This document shows positions 56,981-64,000 of a stretch of DNA of 64,000 nucleotides, piece by piece; position 1 is the first letter of the stretch, and every line of letters starts with the position of its first letter. Source of the DNA: Streptococcus varani (lineage in GTDB: Bacteria > Bacillota > Bacilli > Lactobacillales > Streptococcaceae); the NCBI RefSeq assembly GCF_001375655.1, contig NZ_CTEN01000002.1, positions 462,897 through 526,896 on the forward strand. Direction: 5' to 3'. A program made the translations under genes and the position numbers. The notes beneath the pieces are model-generated. The model made no database searches and was not told the origin of the DNA. It was given only the letters and a program-made list of their open reading frames with translations.

Positions 56981-58197
56981 TGTATTCTTACAAAACTGGA
57001 ATTTCTGCTGAAGAGCATGATGCTTTTGTCCTTCAGAGCCAGCAAACCAATCTACTCCAAAGCAGTTCTTGGGCCAAGGTCAAAGATGATTGGGGAAATA
57101 TCCGAGTCGGTTTCTATGACGAAAAAGAATTGCTTGCTGTTGCATCCATCCTAATTCGACCACTTCCCTTGGGTATGACCATGTTCTATATCCCTCGTGG
57201 ACCTGTCATGGATTATCTGGACAAGAACTTGGTTGCTTTTGTTCTCACCAGTATCAAAAAAATGGCCAAAACCAAAAAGGCTCTCTTTATCAAATTTGAT
57301 CCTTTCATTCTCTTTGGTCATCACCAAATTGACCAAGAAGCTGTTCAAAATCCTGAAGCAGAAACCATTATCCGCAACTTGCAAGATGCAGGTTGCGAGT
57401 GGGTAGGTCGCACAACTGATATGGCTGAAAATATCCAACCGCGTTTTCAAGCCAATATCTATGCCAAGGATTTTTCAGAAGCCAATCTTTCTAAAAAAAT
57501 CCGGCAGTCCATCCGAACAGCTAAAAACAAAGGAGTTGAGGTGCGTTTTGGTGCCCATGAATTACTAGCCGACTTCTCCGATTTGATGAAGAAAACAGAG
57601 GACCGCAAGTCTATCCACCTCCGAGGCATTGACTACTATCGCAAACTGCTGGATTCTTATCCAGGACAATCCTACATCACCTTGACGACACTTAATTTAA
57701 AATTACGCCTAGATGATTTGGAAAAGGAATTGGAAGCTGCTCAGATGGCCCTAGCCAACTACCCAGAAACCACCAAACCGACTAAAATTGATAACACAAA
57801 AAAAGAAATCGAACGCTTGACTGATGAGATTTTTTTCCTCAAGGATGAATTGACCAAAGGGAAAGAACGAGTCGCTCTTTCCGGTACTCTAACTCTTGAG
57901 TTTGGGGGCACTTCTGAAAACATTTATGCAGGAATGGACGAGACCTATCGACGCTATCAAGCTGCCATCTATACCTGGTTTGAAACAGCGAATCATGCTT
58001 TTGAAAAAGGAAATCACTGGCAAAATATGGGCGGAGTCGAAAACGACTTATCTGGTGGTCTCTATAACTTCAAGTCAAAATTCAAACCTGAAATTGAAGA
58101 AATGATTGGGGAGTTTAACCTACCAGTCAGCCCGCTTTATAAACTATCTAATCTTGCCTATACCATCCGCAAAAAATTGAGGAGTAAACGCAAATGA
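56980..58197 (+). CDS. murM: FemAB-family peptidoglycan branching enzyme MurM
   Basis: A 405-aa tRNA-dependent aminoacyltransferase that would add the first residue (Ser or Ala) to lipid II lysine. Two GNAT-like lobes with a coiled-coil arm (about residues 230-290, LDDLEKELEAAQ...KKEIERLTDEIFFLKDEL). GGLYNFKSKFKPEIEE is the typical FemAB end. Coupled to the next gene by ATGA. murM alleles influence penicillin resistance in related species. Confidence 0.88.
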   Translation: MYSYKTGISAEEHDAFVLQSQQTNLLQSSSWAKVKDDWGNIRVGFYDEKELLAVASILIRPLPLGMTMFYIPRGPVMDYLDKNLVAFVLTSIKKMAKTKKALFIKFDPFILFGHHQIDQEAVQNPEAETIIRNLQDAGCEWVGRTTDMAENIQPRFQANIYAKDFSEANLSKKIRQSIRTAKNKGVEVRFGAHELLADFSDLMKKTEDRKSIHLRGIDYYRKLLDSYPGQSYITLTTLNLKLRLDDLEKELEAAQMALANYPETTKPTKIDNTKKEIERLTDEIFFLKDELTKGKERVALSGTLTLEFGGTSENIYAGMDETYRRYQAAIYTWFETANHAFEKGNHWQNMGGVENDLSGGLYNFKSKFKPEIEEMIGEFNLPVSPLYKLSNLAYTIRKKLRSKRK

Positions 58198-59426
58198 CCT
58201 TAAAACAATTAAGTTTAGGTGACTACCAAGACTTTATCGAGCAGCAGTCAGACTACTCTTTTCTACAAAGCAAGGAAATGGCTATCCTTTTAGAAAAGAA
58301 AAAGATGACTGTACGTCCCATGGGGCTAATCAAAAATGGGCAGGTGAAGGTTGCCGGTCTACTCTATAGTATTCCCATGACTGGTGGCCTCCACATGGAA
58401 ATCAATTCCGGTCCAGTCATCGCTGATGAAGCTTTTGTGACAGAATTTTATAAGGAAATCCAAAGATTCGCTAAAGATAATGGTGCTCTCCAACTCATCC
58501 TCAAACCCTACCAAACCTATCAAACCTTCGATAGCCAAGGAAAGGCAAGTAGTCCAGAAAGAAAAGAGCTGATTGATCAACTGACAAACCTTGGCTTTCA
58601 ATTTGACGGATTGCAAACCGGTTACCCAGGTGGCGAGCCTGATTGGCATTATGTCAAAGACTTAAGTGATTTACAACAGGAAAATTTGATTGCCTCCTTC
58701 AGTAAAAAAGGGAAACCGTTGGTCAAGAAGACCAATAGTTTTGGCATCAAGATTGAGCGCCTTAAACGTAATCAATTGGACCGTTTCAGTAAAATCACCG
58801 CTGCCACTTCTGATCGAAGAGAATATCAGGACAAACCTCTTGCTTATTATGAAGATTTCTTTGATTCTTTTGGCGAAAAAGCTGATTTTCTCATAGCCAG
58901 CATCAACTTCCAGGTCTACCATGACAATCTACTAGCTGGAAAAGCAAAACTCAAAGAAAAATTAGCAGGCATTCAAGCTGATTTGGATAACAATCCCAAT
59001 TCTCGCAAGAAACAAAATGAATACCGAGAAATCTCCAGCCAAATCGAGACATTCCATGTTCGTTTGACTGAAGCTATGGAATGGATGATGCAATATGGTA
59101 AAGAAGATATTGATTTGGCAGCCAGTCTATTTATCTATACACCAGCTGAAATGGTCTACCTCTTCAGCGGATCTCTACCAGAATTTAATAAATTTTATGC
59201 ACCTGTTGCCCTCCAAGAGTATGCTATGCGCAAGGCCCTCGATTTGAAGATTCCATTTTACAATTTCCTAGGCGTCCAAGGTATCTTTGACGGTTCCGAC
59301 GGCGTTCTACGCTTTAAGCAAAACTTTAACGGTTATATTGTCCGCAAAATGGGAAACTTCCGCTACTACCCAAAGCCACTTAAGTTCAAAGTTCTTCAAG
59401 GAATCAAAAAAATCCTGGGAAGATGA
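58194..59426 (+). CDS. murN: FemAB-family peptidoglycan branching enzyme MurN
   Basis: A 410-aa paralogue of the preceding protein, expected to add the second residue (Ala) of the interpeptide bridge. Coiled-coil arm about residues 245-300; C-terminus FLGVQGIFDGSDGVLRFKQNFNGYIVRKMG. Followed by a bidirectional terminator. Confidence 0.88.
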   Translation: MTLKQLSLGDYQDFIEQQSDYSFLQSKEMAILLEKKKMTVRPMGLIKNGQVKVAGLLYSIPMTGGLHMEINSGPVIADEAFVTEFYKEIQRFAKDNGALQLILKPYQTYQTFDSQGKASSPERKELIDQLTNLGFQFDGLQTGYPGGEPDWHYVKDLSDLQQENLIASFSKKGKPLVKKTNSFGIKIERLKRNQLDRFSKITAATSDRREYQDKPLAYYEDFFDSFGEKADFLIASINFQVYHDNLLAGKAKLKEKLAGIQADLDNNPNSRKKQNEYREISSQIETFHVRLTEAMEWMMQYGKEDIDLAASLFIYTPAEMVYLFSGSLPEFNKFYAPVALQEYAMRKALDLKIPFYNFLGVQGIFDGSDGVLRFKQNFNGYIVRKMGNFRYYPKPLKFKVLQGIKKILGR

Positions 59427-59430
59427 ATTA

Positions 59431-59467
59431 AAAAAAGATTGAATGAATCATCATTTCAATCTTTTTT
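59431..59467. terminator. bidirectional terminator between murN and lysozyme
   Basis: Stem AAAAAAGATTGAA / TTCAATCTTTTTT. Confidence 0.87.
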
Positions 59468-59483
59468 ATTGTCTAAGAAAATC

Positions 59484-62400
59484 TTATTGAGTAAATCTTC
59501 CAGTATAATCAATGTTCATATCAAAGAAAGGTCGGTCTCGCAGAAGATTTGCTCTAGAAGTAAACTGCCAAGCTGCAGCTGAAATATGCATAGCCATTCT
59601 GCGTGCTTGATCCGTAGGCATTCCATTGATATAGGGATACTGAGCTATCCAGAAATTACTGATACCAAAATTGCTTGTTTGGATTGGTCCAGCATATCCT
59701 AATCCATTGACATCAATCCAACTAGCACCAGCATAATGCATGAGATTTTGATAGCCAAGGCCTTTCATCTCTGTTTCCCAAGCTTGCATGTTGGCATTGA
59801 CATTGATGCGACTCTTTTCTTCTTCAATATCATTAATCATGAGGATAGAATTAGGCAAACCCAATCTCTTAGCCGCTGCTACAAAGTAGCGTGCTTCAGC
59901 TTGAGCCGTAGCTACTGAGGTGAAGTGTGAATAATGATAGACAGATACTTTAAGGTCAGCTGCTTGAGCATTTTTTATTTGATCTAGAGCAAGCGGATTG
60001 AAATAACTTGTTCCTTCTGTCAATTTCACAACAACACCTGACAATCCCTGAACCTTCAAAGCATTATAGTCAGCAACCGATAAATAACCATTATGACTAC
60101 TAACATCAACAAAGGCTTGACCAGATTTTTTGCTGAAGTTCACATTCGCATTTGTTGCTCCAACACCATAGGTTTGTCCATTGCTCTCAATATAAGCGTG
60201 AGCATGGTAGGTACCTGTTTCGTAACGGTGATTTCCCAAGCGAACTGTCACATGGTAATTTCCATTTGCTTGCCGGTATGCTTCATACCAGATGATATCA
60301 TTTTGACCATTAACCTCAGACCAAACTGGGACTTGAACCTTGCTTACACCAGCTGGAGCAAAAACATCAGAGACAGCAACATCAAAATAGCCATAGGTGT
60401 TATCAATATTTTGAATAGAAATCCTTGCCGATACGTTTTTTCTAGAAAAAGTGACATTGCTTCTAGTTTGAGCTAGACCCACCGAACTTCCATCATCCTG
60501 TCTAAGGTAGAGGTGTATATGATAGGTCCCCTCATCATACTTATGGTTTTTCGCTTCAACGGATACCTTATAACTTCCATCAACTTGCTTAGTAGCTGTA
60601 TACCATTGAATGTCGTCTTGCCCATCCTTATCAGACCAGACCGGAATTTGTAGAGACTGCAAGCCCTTTGGTGCCGTGATATTGTTAATAATGACATCAA
60701 AGCTTCCCGTCTGGCTGTTTTGATTTGTGATGGACATTGTTGCAGCAGGTAATGCTTCTGGCAAGGTCGCTTGAGTGGTCCTAATCCCTTCAGATTTTCC
60801 ATTTTTATAGTTAAAATAGAGATGAACTTGATAGTTCCCACGACCATTTTTATGATTTTTACTATCAATCTTTACACGGTAGCTTCCATCATTTTGTCTT
60901 GTCGCTTCATACCACTGAATATCATCTTGTCCACCAGTCTCTGTCCAAACTGGAACCCGGACAGATTGGATTTCTGAAGTAAAAATTACTTGCGAAATGA
61001 GCACTTCGAACGTACCAGCTTGGCGATCTATATTTTCAATGGATAGTTTTGCTTCAGATTGATTAAGCAAGCGTGTATTAGCCGTGGTCACTCCAATCAT
61101 TTGTCCATTTGACATTTCATAATAAAGGTGAGCATGGTAGACTCCTGATTCATTTTTGTGATTGCTTTTCTCTATCCTAACTTTGTAAGTTCCATTGCTC
61201 TGTTTGCTTGCTGTATACCAGCGGATATCATCCTGACCACCAGCTTCCGTCCAAACTGGAACCTTAATAGAGTCAATACCTATACTGTCGGAAACATTTG
61301 AAACAACCAAGTCAAAACTTCCAGCCTGATGATTGAGATTGGCTACTTCTATCTTTCCTTGGGGAGATAAGCTAGTACTAGTTGTTCCAATTCCTTCCAT
61401 ACTACCGTCACTATATTGGTAATAAAGATGCGCCTGATAGACTCCCAGACCATTCTTGTGATTAGCACTTTGAACAGTGACTTTATAGCTTCCATCGGAT
61501 TGGTATTGGGCATTATACCATTTAAGATCGTCTTGTCCCTTTTCTTCAGTCCAAACTGGAACTTTTATGGCCTTGAGAGGTTTAGCACCATTCACATTAC
61601 TAATGGTTAAATCGAAACTTCCCTTGCTAAGGTCAAGATTACTGACACTGATCGTTCCACTGGTCGGAGGAGAAAGGCTGGTTTTAGTTGCAGCAATTCC
61701 CTGTGTCGGTGCATTATTAAAGTCATAATAGAGATGAACATTATACTCACCACTACCATTTTTGTGATTTTTCTTATCAACAGTTACTTTGTAGCTACCA
61801 TCAGCCTGTTGATTTGCGGTATACCAGCGAATATCATCTTGTCCATCTTGACTAGTCCAAACCGGTACTCTTACTGACTGGATACTATTCGGACTAAGCA
61901 CCTCTTCAATGACAACATCAAAGGTTCCTGCACTATAATTGACATTTCTGATAGATAATTTCCCAGTGGTGGATAAAGTTGTCTGTGTGGAGGCAACACC
62001 GATAGTTTTATTGGCATTATCTACATAATACAGGTGAATTTGATAACTTCCTCTACCATTTTTATGGTTTTTCTTATCAATACTTACCCTGTAGCTTCCA
62101 TATAGCTGACGTTCAGCATTATACCACTGGAGATCATCTTGACCATTTTCTTCTGTCCAAACAGGTACCCTTACAGAACGGATACCTGTAGAACTTGATA
62201 GATTAGAAATAATAATATCAAAGGTGCCTGCAAGCAAATTCTGATTTTGAATGGTCAAATTTCCACTAGCTGCTTCAGCTATAGCAGTGACTGCACTAGA
62301 TTCCTTTGCTGGTGTCTCAGATACTGTATCTACTGTAGAGCTAGTTTCACTAGTTGTTACAGAATTCCTTGTTTCTGCTTCAGATATTTGAGGGCTTACT

Positions 62401-62825
62401 GAAGTGGGATCAAGCTGCCAATCAAAAGTATAGTTCTTTAATTCATAGATGGATTGATTCTGATCCAAGGCTTCTACTTCAAGAAAATATTTCTTGCTTA
62501 TAGAAGGTGTTGCTGGATGAAAAACTGCTGCAAATTGACCATGCTTATCCAACTCCAAAGGCAATTCCAGCAAATCAGATCGATCGTTCAGTGTCCAAAT
62601 CTTGATCTGAACTGTTTCAAAATTTTGTCCTTTTGGATCAAAAGACAATTGTACTTGCCCTCCTTCCAAGTGAACAGAAAACTGCCCATGAGATTCAATT
62701 TTCTCAGATTGTCCTTGTAAAATTAAATATGCTGGCTCAGCAATAATGGTATCAGCCTGCACTATATGACCACATATCAGACTAGCAAATAGGCTAGCTA
62801 GGTACATACACTTTCTAAGTTTCAA
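59484..62825 (-). CDS. secreted GH25 lysozyme with seven Bsp-like repeats
   Basis: About 1113 aa. Signal peptide to about residue 24 (ICGHIVQADT), an N-terminal beta domain, a Ser/Thr linker (residues 150-190), seven repeats of about 100 aa (VPVWTE...GQDDI.WY...KNHKNG.G.Y..HLYY), and a C-terminal GH25 domain (residues 902-1113, AFVDVSSHNG, MINDIEEE). No LPXTG and no choline-binding repeats. It sits beside tpiA where pneumococcus has lytC. Start taken as TTG with GGGGAG upstream; ATG at 62807 is the alternative. Confidence 0.9.
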   Translation of the reverse strand: MKLRKCMYLASLFASLICGHIVQADTIIAEPAYLILQGQSEKIESHGQFSVHLEGGQVQLSFDPKGQNFETVQIKIWTLNDRSDLLELPLELDKHGQFAAVFHPATPSISKKYFLEVEALDQNQSIYELKNYTFDWQLDPTSVSPQISEAETRNSVTTSETSSTVDTVSETPAKESSAVTAIAEAASGNLTIQNQNLLAGTFDIIISNLSSSTGIRSVRVPVWTEENGQDDLQWYNAERQLYGSYRVSIDKKNHKNGRGSYQIHLYYVDNANKTIGVASTQTTLSTTGKLSIRNVNYSAGTFDVVIEEVLSPNSIQSVRVPVWTSQDGQDDIRWYTANQQADGSYKVTVDKKNHKNGSGEYNVHLYYDFNNAPTQGIAATKTSLSPPTSGTISVSNLDLSKGSFDLTISNVNGAKPLKAIKVPVWTEEKGQDDLKWYNAQYQSDGSYKVTVQSANHKNGLGVYQAHLYYQYSDGSMEGIGTTSTSLSPQGKIEVANLNHQAGSFDLVVSNVSDSIGIDSIKVPVWTEAGGQDDIRWYTASKQSNGTYKVRIEKSNHKNESGVYHAHLYYEMSNGQMIGVTTANTRLLNQSEAKLSIENIDRQAGTFEVLISQVIFTSEIQSVRVPVWTETGGQDDIQWYEATRQNDGSYRVKIDSKNHKNGRGNYQVHLYFNYKNGKSEGIRTTQATLPEALPAATMSITNQNSQTGSFDVIINNITAPKGLQSLQIPVWSDKDGQDDIQWYTATKQVDGSYKVSVEAKNHKYDEGTYHIHLYLRQDDGSSVGLAQTRSNVTFSRKNVSARISIQNIDNTYGYFDVAVSDVFAPAGVSKVQVPVWSEVNGQNDIIWYEAYRQANGNYHVTVRLGNHRYETGTYHAHAYIESNGQTYGVGATNANVNFSKKSGQAFVDVSSHNGYLSVADYNALKVQGLSGVVVKLTEGTSYFNPLALDQIKNAQAADLKVSVYHYSHFTSVATAQAEARYFVAAAKRLGLPNSILMINDIEEEKSRINVNANMQAWETEMKGLGYQNLMHYAGASWIDVNGLGYAGPIQTSNFGISNFWIAQYPYINGMPTDQARRMAMHISAAAWQFTSRANLLRDRPFFDMNIDYTGRFTQ
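60123..62265 (-). repeat. seven tandem Bsp-like repeat units (coding)
   Basis: Each unit of roughly 300 bp encodes a beta-rich domain with VPVW, GQ(D/N)D(I/L) and N-H-(K/R) marks. Units are diverged, and the last two (KYDEG and RYETG variants) are the most divergent. Confidence 0.88.
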
Positions 62826-62844
62826 TTTTTTCTCCCCAATACCC

Positions 62845-62877
62845 AAAAAACTCCTAACTCTTTGGCTAGAAGTTTTT
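62845..62877 (-). terminator. terminator between tpiA and lysozyme gene
   Basis: Minus-strand stem AAAAACTTCT / AGGAGTTTTT then TTT, ending about 20 bases before the TTG start of the lysozyme. Confidence 0.7.
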
Positions 62878-62895
62878 AGTCATATTATTATTTGA

Positions 62896-63708
<813 letters not shown>

Positions 63709-63849
63709 TTAAAGTTAATTCTATTCTGAACCATTCCCCTTGTTGCCTTTTTCTCATAATTTCGTATATTTTTAAAAAGAATGGAGAGCGAACTTGTCCG
63801 CAGAATGGTATTTTTCTAACCTTGACTAGTCATTTCAAAGCTAATCTTG

Positions 63850-63872
63850 AAAAAAGGGCGCACTTGGCCCTT
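63850..63872 (-). terminator. terminator of the partial gene at window end
   Basis: Minus-strand stem AAGGGC / GCCCTT around CAAGTGC, followed by TTTTC. Confidence 0.7.
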
Positions 63873-63889
63873 GTAAGTGGAGGGATTTT

Positions 63890-64000
63890 TTAAACAACCC
63901 AACTCGCCAGATGCTCTTGGTTTCCAGTCTTCAACTTTGCCAGGGCAAAGCCAATCATGACAAGAAAACTCATACTGATAGCTAACCTCATCTTCTTAAT
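63890..64000 (-). CDS. 3' end of a membrane-protein gene (partial)
   Basis: The minus strand is open from the window edge to TAA at 63890-63892, encoding a hydrophobic helix (MRLAISMSFLVMIGFALAKL) and a short polar tail. Stop and following terminator support a real gene end. Family cannot be told from 36 residues. Confidence 0.5.
   Translation of the reverse strand: MKKMRLAISMSFLVMIGFALAKLKTGNQEHLASWVV

Noticed and set aside
63720..63849. Possible small RNA or gene between tpiA and the window-end gene
   Set aside because: No promoter, convincing hairpin or supported reading frame was seen in this stretch.

Overview
The window looks like chromosomal DNA of a Mitis-group Streptococcus close to S. 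mitis, S. oralis or S. infantis. It has low GC, strong pneumococcus-like protein families (ftsEX, murMN, dexB, gtfA, a CaxP/MgtA-type ATPase, a lytC-position lysozyme beside tpiA) and IS1182 and ISL3 type insertion sequences. It is probably not S. pneumoniae itself. The lysozyme beside tpiA carries seven Bsp-like repeats instead of choline-binding repeats, and the BOX-like repeats here differ in sequence from pneumococcal BOX. Species assignment is inference. No tRNA, rRNA or CRISPR was seen.

Layout. 1-8.9 kb: pepQ, a PgpA-like phosphatase, two paralogous GNAT acetyltransferases around a lipid kinase, a CPBP protease, tgt, a DUF975 membrane protein and a CoA-binding protein, with two copies of a modular palindromic repeat. 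9-11.6 kb: a drug-type ABC exporter with its own TetR regulator and twin operators. 11.7-13.5 kb: an IS1182-family element. 13.5-17.9 kb: a beta-glucoside PTS operon (bglP-bglA-licT) behind a cre site, an antiterminator (RAT) site and a terminator. 18-25.7 kb: polA, small conserved genes, an MFS transporter, PAP2, an ArsR-type regulator and a second MFS gene broken by one in-frame stop codon.

26-35.8 kb: an alpha-glucoside/isomalto-oligosaccharide region with dexB, a second GH13 glucosidase, two permeases, a binding lipoprotein, a LacI regulator and gtfA; cre-like operators touch three promoters and no ATPase gene is present. 36-49.8 kb: proB-proA-proC, dinG, a HhH DNA glycosylase, an MBL hydrolase, prfB (with its programmed +1 frameshift)-ftsE-ftsX, queG, a TM2 protein, a GDPD and an aquaporin. 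50-51.4 kb: a complete ISL3 element with an 8-bp target duplication. 51.4-54.3 kb: a cation ATPase behind what looks like a Mn2+ (yybP-ykoY) riboswitch. 54.4-59.4 kb: a DUF1934 protein, then HD phosphohydrolase-HAD phosphatase-murM-murN in overlapping order. 59.5-64 kb: the Bsp-repeat GH25 lysozyme, tpiA and the 3' end of a membrane-protein gene.

The most notable signals are: a three-member family of BOX-like modular repeats with an exact 61-bp internal period, one copy of which supplies a gene's stop codon; an extended -10 box placed so that polA, the HD gene, queG and dinG would be leaderless or nearly so; an attenuator-type leader on the cation ATPase; and the domain-swapped lysozyme at the lytC locus.
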